From an uncultured Bacteroidales bacterium (GTDB lineage: Bacteria; Bacteroidota; Bacteroidia; Bacteroidales; Paludibacteraceae): a stretch of DNA of 64,000 nt. Below are positions 1 through 8,872 of this stretch, piece after piece; position 1 is the first letter of the stretch, and every line of letters begins with the position of its first letter. The stretch spans positions 12,254 through 76,253 of the forward strand of contig CAKULK010000010.1 of NCBI GenBank assembly GCA_934667275.1. The letters run 5' to 3'. The notes under the pieces were generated by a model. That model saw nothing but the letters and a program-made list of their open reading frames with translations, had not been told where the DNA came from and did not search any database. The position numbers were made by a program, and so were the translations under genes.

Positions 1-407
1 CGTACTCAACCACCTTGCGGGTGAGGGCGATGTTCTCCTCGTAGGGAAGTGCACTACCGTCAATCATTACGCTCGAGAAACCGAAGTCCACGCAACTCTT
101 GCAGAGTTCGAAACTGTCTCCGTGGTCGAGGTGAAGCACAATCTGCGGGTGCTCCCAGCCAAGTTCCTTGGCATATTCCACTGCACCTTGTGCCATATAG
201 CGGAGCAGGGTCTGGTTAGCGTAGTTGCGTGCGCCTTTGGACACTTGGAGGATAACGGGGCTCTTGGTCTCAGCCGAAGCCTTGATGATAGCCTGGAGTT
301 GCTCCATGTTGTTGAAGTTGAAGGCAGGAATAGCATATCCGCCTTTGATTGCCTTGGCGAACATCTCACGGGTGTTCACAAGACCCAATTCTTTGTAACT
401 TACCATA
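1..407 (-). CDS. fba: Class II fructose-bisphosphate aldolase, N-terminal part (cut by window edge)
   Basis: The reverse strand from an ATG at 405-407 reads open to the window edge (135 codons). It starts MVSYKELGLVNTREMF, then has AIPAFNFNNMEQ, SPVILQVSKGARNYA and the metal-binding LHLDHGDSFE segment, all typical of zinc-dependent class II aldolases. The enzyme interconverts fructose-1,6-bisphosphate with DHAP and glyceraldehyde-3-phosphate in cytoplasmic glycolysis and gluconeogenesis. The stop codon and the rest of the barrel lie outside the window. The OPT transporter ends only 25 bp upstream, so the two may share a transcript. Confidence 0.93.
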
Positions 408-432
408 AAATCAAACTTTAACTTGTTGTTTA

Positions 433-2394
433 TTATTTAGTTATTCTTTTGCTTGCTATGATGAAATAGGTGATGAGCAGCAGGTATGCCACGATACCGA
501 CGATGGCGGCACCGTTGCTGCCTGCCCATGCGGCGAGGTAGCAGTCGGCGCCACAGAACTTGATGACAGCACTCACTACCCCCATCAGCGCGCCACCTGC
601 AATGAAGCCCGATGCCACGAGGGTGCCTTTCTCATTGCGCTTCTGTGCCAATTCCTCGGCGCGGTCTCCGTCCTTCTTGCGTTTGCGGCTGACAAGCCAC
701 GAGATGGCACCACCTACCAACAGGGGTGTGTTGAGGTGCAAGGGAATGAACATACCGAGTGCGAAAGGCAATACGGGTACGCCTAACTGATTGAGCAACA
801 GGGCAAGGATAGCCCCTGCGAGGTAGAGCATCCACGGTGCGCCCTGTCCCGACATCAGCGGCTCAATGACTGCCGCCATGGCGTTTGCCTGCGGGGCAAC
901 CAATGCGTTGTCGCCCGTGAAACCGTAGGTCTTGTTGAGTACAATCATCACACCGCCCACAGTGGCTGCCGATACGAGTGTGCCGAGGAATTTCCATGTC
1001 TCCTGCTTCTGCGGCGTAGTGCCAATCCAATATCCGATTTTGAGGTCAGTGATGAAACCGCCTGCCATCGACAACGCCGTGCAGACCACACCGCCGATGA
1101 CCATGGCACCTACCATACCGCTTGACCCCTTCATGCCCACAGCCACGAAGATGACAGACGCAATAATCAGCGTCATCAGCGTCATACCGCTCACGGGGTT
1201 GCTGCCCACAATGGCAATGGCATTGGCTGCTACCGTGGTGAACAGGAAGGCGATAACCGCTACCACCAGGAATGCCACCACAGCCTGCCAGAAATTGTGC
1301 AGCACGCCCACCCAGAAAAATACAAATGTGATTGCCAAGGCTACGGCAATAGCCAAGACCACGAACTTCATACTCAGGTCTTTCTCCGTACGGAGTGAGG
1401 CTTGCGCTACGGCTTTGCCTTTGCCGCCCAACTCCTTGCCTGCCAAGCCGACAGCCGACTTGATGACACCCCAACTCTTGACGATACCAATCATACCCGC
1501 CATGGCGATGGCACCGATGCCGATGTTGCGCCCGTACTGCGTGAACATCAGTTGCGGGTCCATGCTCTCCATGCCTGGCAGCGAGCCCATCAGAGGCAGC
1601 AGCACCCACCATACGAAGAACGAGCCCGCGCAGATGACAGCCGCATATTTGAGTCCGATGATATAGCCGAGACCCAACACGGCAGCACTCGTATTGATAG
1701 AGAATACCAGTTTGAATTTTGCAGCCAGCGCCTCGCCCCAGCCTGTCATGCGGGTGCTCAGGCTCTCGGTCCACAAGCCGAACGTGGAGACTGCGAAATC
1801 ATACAATCCGCCTATGCCTGCCGCCCAGATAAGGGGTTTGGCTTGGCTGCCGCCCTGTTCGCCGGATACCAGCACCTGCGTTGTCGCCGTTGCCTCAGGG
1901 AACGGATATTCGCCGTGCTTCTCCTGCACGAAGTATTTGCGGAACGGAATCAGGAACAGGATACCCAGACAGCCACCCAACAGCGATGACATGAAGACCT
2001 GCATAAAGTTGACCGTGATGTCCGGATACTTGGCTTGGAGGATATAGAGTGCGGGTAAAGTGAAGATAGCACCTGCCACAATCACGCCGCTTGACGCGCC
2101 AATGGACTGAATGATAACGTTTTCGCCAAGGGCGTTCTTGCGCCGCAACGCCGATGAGAGACCCACTGCGATAATGGCAATCGGGATAGCGGCTTCGAAC
2201 ACCTGCCCCACTTTCAAGCCGAGGTAAGCCGCTGCTGCTGAGAAGATTATCGCCATCACCACACCCATAATGACGCTATAGGGCGTTACCTCGGGGTAGT
2301 TGTTTTGCGGTTTCAAAATAGGTTCGTACTTCTCACCCGATTTGAGCGGGCGCGCCGCATTCTCGGGCAACTGAATCTTCTCTTTTTGTTCCAT
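433..2394 (-). CDS. OPT-family oligopeptide transporter
   Basis: A 653-residue, very hydrophobic protein with about 14-16 predicted membrane segments in the inner membrane. The N-terminal region (PEVTPYSVIMGVVMAIIFSA, then GLKVGQVFEAAIP) and the internal HGEYPFPEATATTQVL motif are typical of the OPT/YSL superfamily, which imports small peptides or metal chelates by proton symport. The substrate cannot be told from sequence. Length is normal for bacterial members. A strong promoter lies just upstream, and fba follows 25 bp downstream. Confidence 0.92.
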   Translation of the reverse strand: MEQKEKIQLPENAARPLKSGEKYEPILKPQNNYPEVTPYSVIMGVVMAIIFSAAAAYLGLKVGQVFEAAIPIAIIAVGLSSALRRKNALGENVIIQSIGASSGVIVAGAIFTLPALYILQAKYPDITVNFMQVFMSSLLGGCLGILFLIPFRKYFVQEKHGEYPFPEATATTQVLVSGEQGGSQAKPLIWAAGIGGLYDFAVSTFGLWTESLSTRMTGWGEALAAKFKLVFSINTSAAVLGLGYIIGLKYAAVICAGSFFVWWVLLPLMGSLPGMESMDPQLMFTQYGRNIGIGAIAMAGMIGIVKSWGVIKSAVGLAGKELGGKGKAVAQASLRTEKDLSMKFVVLAIAVALAITFVFFWVGVLHNFWQAVVAFLVVAVIAFLFTTVAANAIAIVGSNPVSGMTLMTLIIASVIFVAVGMKGSSGMVGAMVIGGVVCTALSMAGGFITDLKIGYWIGTTPQKQETWKFLGTLVSAATVGGVMIVLNKTYGFTGDNALVAPQANAMAAVIEPLMSGQGAPWMLYLAGAILALLLNQLGVPVLPFALGMFIPLHLNTPLLVGGAISWLVSRKRKKDGDRAEELAQKRNEKGTLVASGFIAGGALMGVVSAVIKFCGADCYLAAWAGSNGAAIVGIVAYLLLITYFIIASKRITK

Positions 2395-2425
2395 ATCTTT
2401 AGAAAGATGTATTTGTTTCCGCCTG

Positions 2426-2457
2426 CAAAGTTACTATTTTTTGCGTATTTATGCAAT
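2426..2457 (-). promoter_or_regulatory. Promoter for the OPT transporter
   Basis: On the minus strand a TTG (2454-2456) is followed after 20 bases by TAACTTTG (2426-2433), the Bacteroidota -33/-7 pattern. It lies about 32 bp upstream of the ATG at 2394. Confidence 0.7.
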
Positions 2458-2544
2458 AAACAGCCTTGTAAACTTGCATTTTGCAAAGTAGAGTGCAAAA
2501 ACGGGTCAGCCTAACGGTGGCTCAAGCCATCGGCAACCTATAAG

Positions 2545-2654
2545 GAATCACCTATTAATCACCTACTAATCACCCACTAATCACCCACTAATCACCCACT
2601 AATCACCCACTAATCACCCACTAATCACCCACTAATCACCTACTCTTAACCCGA
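2545..2654. repeat. 11-bp tandem array, nine units (aatcacccact family)
   Basis: Nine consecutive 11-bp units run from 2546 to 2644: aatcacctatt, aatcacctact, six copies of aatcacccact, then aatcacctact. The array is bounded on the left by ataagg and on the right by tcttaacccga (2644-2654). The same left and right boundaries occur around a single unit at 36606-36627 (reverse strand). It begins 20 bp past the glycogen synthase stop codon and is upstream of the OPT promoter. It has no spacers, so it is not CRISPR. Confidence 0.95.
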
Positions 2655-2673
2655 GGTTAATGCAGGACAATAC

Positions 2674-4164
2674 TCATTGTGCAGCAGTGCGCTGTGCTGC
2701 ATGTTGGAGCGCAATGTCGTATGCCTCGCGGTAGTAGGGGAAGAAGTGGTGCCAATCCGCCTTATCCGCCAAAGATGCGGCAAGAGTTCGGATAGCGTCT
2801 ATCTGTTTGGTTTTCTGCGAGAAATAATAATGCAATGTATTGGCGACGGTTTGTATGACCTCATCTTGATTGCTATCCGTGCGGCGGATAACGGCAACAC
2901 CTTGGTCGATGGTCTGCACGCCCTGCGACAAACACCAGAGTCCGAAACCGCTGAGCGTGGTAGTGACGGTGGGTACATGGAAAGCAATGCTCTCGAGCGG
3001 TGTGTAACCCCATGGCTCATAGTAACTCGGGAAGACAGTGGCATCCAGCCCGATGAGCAGGTCGTAGTAGGGCAAGTTGAGCACACCATCGTTGCCGTTG
3101 AGGTAGGTGGGAATGAAGACGACGCGGACATTGCCGACGGTGTAATCGGGCTTATCGAGGTACGGTATCATGACAAAGGCGAGGATTTGCTTCGGCTTGG
3201 TCTTGGCGGCTGCGGCGGGCATGCTCCCCAGACGCTCCATGGAGGCGAGGAAGACATCAATACCTTTGTTTTTCCACTCCAAGCGTCCCGCGGTGCCGAT
3301 GAAATGGTCGGTGGCTGTTGCCTCTGCCCCACGCGACTGCGCGTAGGCGAGCAGGGCTTTGCGGGCGCGTTTGCGTGCGGCGGCAAAGGCATCACCCGCG
3401 GGTACGAAATCGTGTTCGAAGCCATTGGGTGTGACAATGTCCACGGGTTTGTCGAGAAGTTGCTTGCACTCGCGTGCGGTAAGGTCGCTGACGGTGGTGA
3501 AACAGTCGCAGACATGTGCGGCGGTCTTCTCGGCGGAGTGCTTGCTGACCATGTTGAGTTCAGCCGCCATCTGGTCGCCGTGGTAGCCATCGAAATAGTC
3601 GTACAGCGGTTTGCCATTGCCCGCGATAGAGCGTCCGATACCCGTGGCGTGGGTGGTGAAGAGTGTGCCGATGCGCGGGCAGTGCTCGCGGATATAGAGG
3701 ACGGTGAAGGCGGTCTGCCACTCGTTGCAGTGCATGACGGTGACGGGCATGCCGAGGTGACAGTAGAGGCTCTCTGCCACCTGCCCGACAGCATAGGCGA
3801 AGAGACAGGACTCGTCGTAATCGCCGTAGGCGGCGTGGCTCTGAACACCGTATTGCTGCCATAGATGGGCATAGATGGTATCCTTTTCCGCCCACAGTTT
3901 GTCCCAGCGGAGCAGCACGGCGATAGGCTTACCCGGCACCTGCCAACGCCCTACGCGCACACCTTCCGGTCGCCAACCGCGCAGAAGGGTTTTGCTCTCT
4001 TTGAAACAGATATCGGAAGTCCCGCCAAGGTCAGGACCGAAAAAAATGACATGGTCTTTGTGTTCGCGCTGCATGGACGCGGCACGGGTGGAGAGGACGG
4101 CGTAGATGCCGCCCACACGGTTACAGACCTCCCACGAGGTCTCAAAAATATAGTCGGGTTGCAT
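2674..4164 (-). CDS. Glycogen synthase, GT3 type
   Basis: 496 residues. The start YIFETSWEVCNRVGGIYAVLS, the NEWQTAFTVLYIREHCP helix, the FTTHATGIGRSIAG loop and the C-terminal SYYEPWGYTPLESIAFHVPT nucleotide-sugar site match the eukaryote-like GT3 glycogen synthases that Bacteroidota use, rather than the GT5 GlgA form. It should add glucose from a nucleotide sugar to a growing glucan in the cytoplasm. It is somewhat shorter than typical family members. It is the last gene of a probable four-gene operon, 16 bp after the PKD lipoprotein. Confidence 0.88.
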   Translation of the reverse strand: MQPDYIFETSWEVCNRVGGIYAVLSTRAASMQREHKDHVIFFGPDLGGTSDICFKESKTLLRGWRPEGVRVGRWQVPGKPIAVLLRWDKLWAEKDTIYAHLWQQYGVQSHAAYGDYDESCLFAYAVGQVAESLYCHLGMPVTVMHCNEWQTAFTVLYIREHCPRIGTLFTTHATGIGRSIAGNGKPLYDYFDGYHGDQMAAELNMVSKHSAEKTAAHVCDCFTTVSDLTARECKQLLDKPVDIVTPNGFEHDFVPAGDAFAAARKRARKALLAYAQSRGAEATATDHFIGTAGRLEWKNKGIDVFLASMERLGSMPAAAAKTKPKQILAFVMIPYLDKPDYTVGNVRVVFIPTYLNGNDGVLNLPYYDLLIGLDATVFPSYYEPWGYTPLESIAFHVPTVTTTLSGFGLWCLSQGVQTIDQGVAVIRRTDSNQDEVIQTVANTLHYYFSQKTKQIDAIRTLAASLADKADWHHFFPYYREAYDIALQHAAQRTAAQ

Positions 4165-4180
4165 AGTTAAAAGAGTTTAG

Positions 4181-5224
4181 TTATCGCGGTTCGTTATTAA
4201 CCGTAATACGTTCAATATCAGTGATTTCGTTGTATTGTTCGGGCGTGGATGAGAATTGGTTGTAAAGGCTCTTGATGAGCGGCATAGCGTACATTCCTTT
4301 GGCGGTTGCCCAATAGAGTCTGTTGCGGGTGTTGTCCACGTACAAGGCTCCCGAGGCTTCGGCATCAATGAGTTGCTGGTTTTCGCCATTGATATTGGCT
4401 ACAAAAAGCCCTGCACCGGTGAGGTAGTACCACTTGCGCGATTGTGCATCGAATTGCATACGTTTGACAGGGGTGCCGAGAACGGGCTGCATTTTGCTTG
4501 CAAAGAAAGTGCTGTCACCATAGACGAGCATAGTGTCGCAAGCGGCGGCGAGCAGGGCTTTGTCTCTCTCATCGGTGTCCGCGATGACATGTTCGAGACG
4601 ACCCTCGATGAGACGTTGGCGCATGACGGTGCCATCGGTGCGCGCCATGAGAATGGCGGGAGCCTGCGTCTCATATATATATAGTTCGCGCGCGATGGAG
4701 AACTGCTTGTCGCCTTGGGTGATGGTGAGCCGGACGGTTTGCGGTTGGTTGTACTCGGAGAAATAGACGGTGACGGAACTGCCAGTGAGACTACCCGATT
4801 GCAGGACGCAATGTTCAGGGAGCGTCCATGCGTAGGAGAGCGTGTAGGCAAAAGGATTGTAGATGTTCGCGGTGAGCGTGACATCGGTGTAGTGGGTGAT
4901 GGAGTCGGTGGAGGAAATGAAAGTGGGGATGGTGTCGTAGACCGTTATAGACTTGCTAATTGTCTGATTATTAGCACTATCCACGCGCAGTGTGATGAGG
5001 TATTCGCCCGCTTTCTTGTAGATATGGCGCGGGTGTTTGGAGATGGAAGTGGTGTTGTCGCCAAAGTTCCAGTCCCATGTCTCGCCCGCACTGCTGTTGT
5101 TGACGAAAATGACCGTTTCGCCAGCGCGCGGTTCGGCGGGCGAATAGGAGAAATCGACGGTGACTTTTTTGCAACCTGTTACCAAGAGAGCCCAGGCGAG
5201 GAGTATGGTGATTTGTTTTCTCAT
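4181..5224 (-). CDS. PKD-domain lipoprotein with propeller-like C-terminus
   Basis: 347 residues from the ATG at 5222-5224. A longer reading of nine more residues is possible but lies inside miaA; the chosen start gives a clean signal peptide and lipobox (LLVTGC). The ATG overlaps the miaA stop by 4 bp (ATGA), suggesting translational coupling. Residues about 25-100 form a PKD domain (FVNNSSAGETWDWNFGD). The second half has repeated short beta segments (DGTVMRQRL, NGENQQLIDA, NTRNRLYWATAKGMYAMPL) like a small beta-propeller. Probably an envelope lipoprotein; function unknown. Confidence 0.85.
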   Translation of the reverse strand: MRKQITILLAWALLVTGCKKVTVDFSYSPAEPRAGETVIFVNNSSAGETWDWNFGDNTTSISKHPRHIYKKAGEYLITLRVDSANNQTISKSITVYDTIPTFISSTDSITHYTDVTLTANIYNPFAYTLSYAWTLPEHCVLQSGSLTGSSVTVYFSEYNQPQTVRLTITQGDKQFSIARELYIYETQAPAILMARTDGTVMRQRLIEGRLEHVIADTDERDKALLAAACDTMLVYGDSTFFASKMQPVLGTPVKRMQFDAQSRKWYYLTGAGLFVANINGENQQLIDAEASGALYVDNTRNRLYWATAKGMYAMPLIKSLYNQFSSTPEQYNEITDIERITVNNEPR

Positions 5225-6123
5225 ATTGTTTGTTGTCTGTTTCGCCACCAAGTCATTTGTCTTTTGGCGTAGTGGCGAGAGTTTTGTTTTATCATTTCAA
5301 CGGCACGTTCGAGCGTCCATTCTCCGCGGAAATATCGGAGTAACTCTTTGTATCCCACGGTGTTGATGCTGTTCGGAAGCACTTCTTTCGTGCCTTTCGG
5401 CAGGGGCGAGATTGGTACGTTCAGCAACTCGAAAGCACGTTTGGCTTCGTAGAGCAACCCCATTTCAAGCATGCGATCCACCCTGCGGTTGATGCGGTCG
5501 TAGAGTTCAGCGCGCGGTCGCTCCAACATCACCTCTTCGATGTCGAAACCGCGGTCGGTATTACCCTGCCGATTGGGCTTGCCGTTGCGGCGAAAAGCGG
5601 AATAAGGCTGTCCGCTTGCGCGGCAGATCTCCAAGCAGTGCATGAGCCGCTGCGGGTTTTGACGGTCCACTTCCGCCCAATAGGCAGGGTCAGACTGCTC
5701 TACCTGCGTCTGTAGCCATGCAAGTCCATATTGCTGATAATCAGCGCGTACAGCATCACGGATGGCAACAGGAATAGCAGGTACATCATCTAATCCGCGG
5801 CAGACGGCATCCACGTACATCATACTGCCGCCTACCATAATAATATGGTCGTGCGTTTTGAAGAGTTTGGACAGCAAATCCAAGCAATCGCGTGCGTATT
5901 GCCCCGCACTATATGTTTCTGTAAGAGCCTTACAACCAACGAAATAGTGGCGTATCTCCTGCTGTTCCTCAAGCGTGGGTGCGGCGGTGCCAATAGGCAA
6001 ATCGCGATAGATTTGGCGAGAGTCGGCACTGACAACCGGACACCCGTACAGACGCGCGAGACGCAGACTCTCGTCGGTTTTACCTACCCCTGTCGGTCCC
6101 AATATGACGACCAACGTAGGCAT
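5221..6123 (-). CDS. miaA: tRNA dimethylallyltransferase
   Basis: 300 residues, normal length. The P-loop GPTGVGKT is at residues 9-16, followed by VVSADSRQIYRDLPIGTA, the tRNA-contacting YSAGQYARD segment, and GGSMMYVDAVCRGLDDVP. The C-terminal NTVGYKEL and KQNSRHYAKRQMTWWR motifs are diagnostic. It transfers a dimethylallyl group to A37 of tRNAs reading codons that start with U. It overlaps the upstream gene by 1 bp and the downstream gene by 4 bp, so it sits in a tightly coupled operon. Confidence 0.96.
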   Translation of the reverse strand: MPTLVVILGPTGVGKTDESLRLARLYGCPVVSADSRQIYRDLPIGTAAPTLEEQQEIRHYFVGCKALTETYSAGQYARDCLDLLSKLFKTHDHIIMVGGSMMYVDAVCRGLDDVPAIPVAIRDAVRADYQQYGLAWLQTQVEQSDPAYWAEVDRQNPQRLMHCLEICRASGQPYSAFRRNGKPNRQGNTDRGFDIEEVMLERPRAELYDRINRRVDRMLEMGLLYEAKRAFELLNVPISPLPKGTKEVLPNSINTVGYKELLRYFRGEWTLERAVEMIKQNSRHYAKRQMTWWRNRQQTI

Positions 6124-6677
6124 CAGAACATGGAACCGTCTTCGAAACTCAAGTCTTGGAAGCCTTCGGTGTCGAGGTCACCTTCGTCGTATTGGCTATC
6201 GCCATAGAAGTCCTCATCGAGTCCAAGGTCGTCTTTCTTGTTTTTGGCAGAAGCAGCATCCATTGCCTCTTCGGTTTGCAACTGTTTGGGTGCTTTGCCT
6301 TTGGACTCCGTGCATTTGACACCCTCGCAGATGCCCGGCATGATTTCGGTGAGATTGCCAAAGAAATAGCGTTCGAACATGGGGTCGAACACGTAGATGA
6401 GGCGTTGCCCCTGCTCCTCAAGGAGATCACTGAGGCGTGTGGACTCCATCACCATATTGTCGTATTCAAAATTGCTGCCCATCTCCACAAGCGTCACTTC
6501 CTGCTCTTTCTCCCAGCGGTCGTTGCACATAAAGAACGACGTCATCTGGTCGTCAGGGTAGCCGACACTCTTCAAAATAGCATGGTGCAAATCGAGAAAT
6601 GTGGCATCGCTGTCCGCCTCAAACACCCGGCGGAAACCCTCCACCTCATCGCATGAGAAAGTAATTTTGTAAATCAT
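6123..6677 (-). CDS. Plasmid pRiA4b ORF-3-like / IS1096 TnpR-like family protein
   Basis: 184 residues from the ATG at 6675-6677; upstream in-frame sequence is the reverse of dprA and not protein-like. The opening MIYKITFSCDEVEGFRRVFEADSDATFLDLHHAILKS (read in two pieces: IYKITFSC and FRRVFEADSDATFLDL) and the SFFMCNDRWEKE segment match the pRiA4b ORF-3-like fold. The C-terminal third is acidic and low in complexity (DDLGLDEDFYGD). Despite the family name there is no sign of transposition here; it is conserved next to miaA in what looks like an ordinary operon. Function unknown. Confidence 0.8.
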   Translation of the reverse strand: MIYKITFSCDEVEGFRRVFEADSDATFLDLHHAILKSVGYPDDQMTSFFMCNDRWEKEQEVTLVEMGSNFEYDNMVMESTRLSDLLEEQGQRLIYVFDPMFERYFFGNLTEIMPGICEGVKCTESKGKAPKQLQTEEAMDAASAKNKKDDLGLDEDFYGDSQYDEGDLDTEGFQDLSFEDGSMF

Positions 6678-6766
6678 ATATCTGCTTTGAAATTTATCTA
6701 TATTGTGTACGTTTTCATCCCGCAATTTCTGTGCCAAGCCCGTTGTTTGGCACAAAAATAGCACAC

Positions 6767-7834
6767 CTATCGTGTTGCGCGCCACATGCCACCCGGCATG
6801 GATTTGGCAATGTCGTTGAGTTCCATCATGATTAACTGCGAGGATATGTCGCTGTAGGGGAGTTGCGTTTCCATTACAATCTGGTTGATATGCAAGCCGT
6901 CTTCCGCGGTGCGCAACAGGTCGAGAATGGTGCGTTGGGTGTCGCTGAGGTCGCAGGTGAGTTCCACCAACGAAGTCTGTATCGGCTGTGCAGCCGATTG
7001 CCATTGCATGTACTCCATAAGGTCTGCAGCATTTTCAATCAGTTGTGCCTGTTGCTTCTTAATCAATTGGTTGCAACCGGCGGAGTTGACATCGTCAATG
7101 CGCCCCGGGAGAGCAAAGACCTCGCGATTGTAGTCTTGCGCCATCTGCGCGGTGATGAGTGAGCCGCCTTTCTGCTTGGATTCGACCACCACTACTGCAT
7201 CCGCCAATCCCGCAATGATGCGGTTGCGCGCTACAAAGTTGTACTTTTCGGGCTCGGTGCCGGTGGGATATTCGGTGAGAATACCCCCATTCTCCAACGC
7301 CTGCACAGCCACGTTGCGATGAGCCGTAGGGTAAATGCGGTCCAACCCATGGGCGGGAACTATGATAGTAGGCAGCCCGTGCTCAATGGCGGCGCGGTGC
7401 GCCGTCACATCAATACCATACGCCAAGCCGCTGACAACCGTCACATCCGGCACCATCTGCGCCAAGTCGGCTATCAGCCCGCAGCACCAGTCCTTGCCGC
7501 GCTCGGAGGGCATACGTGTGCCCACCACGCTGATGACCTTTTGCGGAGTGACATTCACATTTCCTTTGGCATAGAGCATGAGCGGCGCGTCCACGCACTG
7601 CGCAAGGCGATAGGGGTAGCCGGCATCTTTGTAGTAGAACACCTGCACCTGATGCCGCTCAATGAACGACAATTCGGCATCTGCCAGCCGCAATGCCTCT
7701 GAATTAAGCAGTTCGGGGTGCCGCAAGGCGGCCTCAGAGGCAGTGGCATAGGCATCCAGCACCTGCCGCAGGCGGCGAGGGTGCGTGCGGTGCGCTATGG
7801 TGAAGGCTATTCTATTTCTGAGTTCTTGGTCCAT
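6767..7834 (-). CDS. dprA: DNA-processing protein A
   Basis: 355 residues. An N-terminal helical region is followed by the Rossmann-like DprA core: VVGTRMPSERGKDW, VVSGLAYGIDVTAHRAA, GLDRIYPTAHRNVA, FVARNRIIAGLADAVVVVES and KGGSLITAQMA. The last 60 residues look like the winged-helix domain (TQRTILDLLRTAEDGLHINQI). It loads RecA on incoming single strands during natural transformation. Last gene of the LytTR-upp-VanZ-dprA run; its start overlaps the VanZ-like gene by 23 bp. Confidence 0.95.
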   Translation of the reverse strand: MDQELRNRIAFTIAHRTHPRRLRQVLDAYATASEAALRHPELLNSEALRLADAELSFIERHQVQVFYYKDAGYPYRLAQCVDAPLMLYAKGNVNVTPQKVISVVGTRMPSERGKDWCCGLIADLAQMVPDVTVVSGLAYGIDVTAHRAAIEHGLPTIIVPAHGLDRIYPTAHRNVAVQALENGGILTEYPTGTEPEKYNFVARNRIIAGLADAVVVVESKQKGGSLITAQMAQDYNREVFALPGRIDDVNSAGCNQLIKKQQAQLIENAADLMEYMQWQSAAQPIQTSLVELTCDLSDTQRTILDLLRTAEDGLHINQIVMETQLPYSDISSQLIMMELNDIAKSMPGGMWRATR

Positions 7835-8192
7835 ACCAACGACGTGCTACCACAAATGCCACTACGCAGCCAATGAGGGTGCCAACGATGTCCGCCAGCC
7901 AATCCCACCAATCGCCAGTGCGAGGATAGAAGAAATTCTCTTGCAGAATCTCTATCAGTCCACCATACAAGATTGGCAGCAAAAGAGCCGTGAAAAGCCA
8001 TTTGGTTTCAATCTTGTCGCGCACCATATCCCACATAAGTGCGCCTCCCAATGCTACATACATAAGGATATGCGCCCACTTGTCGGCACCTTGAACGTCC
8101 GGCAAGCGGAAATGCGGTTCGCGCACCAGACATCCGTACAGAATGACGGCTGCTATCACGAAAGTCTCCCAATAATGCAGGATACGCCTCAT
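7812..8192 (-). CDS. VanZ-like membrane protein
   Basis: 126 residues with four predicted membrane helices. The GADKWAHILMYVALGGALMW segment, PILYGGLIEILQ and GDWWDWLADIVGTLIG are the standard VanZ-like signatures. The family is named for a teicoplanin-resistance protein, but these short housekeeping members have no proven role. It lies 11 bp after upp and overlaps dprA. Confidence 0.85.
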   Translation of the reverse strand: MRRILHYWETFVIAAVILYGCLVREPHFRLPDVQGADKWAHILMYVALGGALMWDMVRDKIETKWLFTALLLPILYGGLIEILQENFFYPRTGDWWDWLADIVGTLIGCVVAFVVARRWYGPRTQK

Positions 8193-8203
8193 TGCAAAGA
8201 GGA

Positions 8204-8866
8204 CTACAGTTTGGTACCGAAGCAGAGGTCGCCTGCATCACCCAAACCCGGCACGATATACTTCTTCTCGTTGAGTTCGGGGTCAATGGCGGCGCACCAG
8301 AGAGTGGCTTCGGCGGGCATGTTCTTCTCGAGATAATTAATGGCTTGTACGGTGCCGATGGTGCATGCGAGGTGCACGGTCTTCGGTGTGCCGTGGCTCA
8401 GCAGAGCTTTGTAGGCGACCTCCATTGACATTCCCGTAGCCAGCATCGGGTCCACCAACAACAGCGTCTTCCCATCCAAATGCGGAGCCGCCAGGTACTC
8501 GGATACAATCTCCAGTTTCTCTTCATCTTTTCTGCCCACTACGGCACGGCGATAGGCACTGAGAAATGCGTTTTCAGCATCGTCGTACATATTCAGGAAC
8601 CCTTGATGGAACGGCAAACCCGCGCGCAGAATGGTACCCAGCACAATCGGGTCGCTCGGCACTTGCACGGAGGCGATGCCGAGGGGTGTCTTGACCTGCT
8701 CCTCTGTATAGTTGAGTGCGCGACTGATTTCCACCGCCATAATCTCGCCTATACGCTCGATATTACGGCGAAAACGCATGCTGTCATGCTGAACCGACAC
8801 CGCACGAATCTCTTTGAGGTAGCGATTGAGCAACGATGGTTTGTCTGATAGATTGATAACTTGCAT
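8204..8866 (-). CDS. upp: Uracil phosphoribosyltransferase
   Basis: 220 residues. The PRPP-binding motif VDPMLATG (about residues 138-145), the RAGLPFHQGF segment and the C-terminal uracil-binding PGLGDAGDLCFGT are clear. It makes UMP from uracil and PRPP in pyrimidine salvage. It sits between the LytTR gene (6 bp) and the VanZ-like gene (11 bp). Confidence 0.95.
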   Translation of the reverse strand: MQVINLSDKPSLLNRYLKEIRAVSVQHDSMRFRRNIERIGEIMAVEISRALNYTEEQVKTPLGIASVQVPSDPIVLGTILRAGLPFHQGFLNMYDDAENAFLSAYRRAVVGRKDEEKLEIVSEYLAAPHLDGKTLLLVDPMLATGMSMEVAYKALLSHGTPKTVHLACTIGTVQAINYLEKNMPAEATLWCAAIDPELNEKKYIVPGLGDAGDLCFGTKL

Positions 8867-8872
8867 ATATAA

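Noticed and set aside
2546..2644. The nine-unit array as a CRISPR array
   Set aside because: Units are 11 bp and contiguous, with no spacers and no cas genes.
6123..6677. A transposon resolvase, from the family name IS1096 TnpR-like
   Set aside because: No recombinase motif, no inverted ends, and it is embedded in a housekeeping operon.
6730..6754. Hairpin tgtgccaa/ttggcaca after dprA as a terminator
   Set aside because: No T run follows on the minus strand, so it is only a small inverted repeat.
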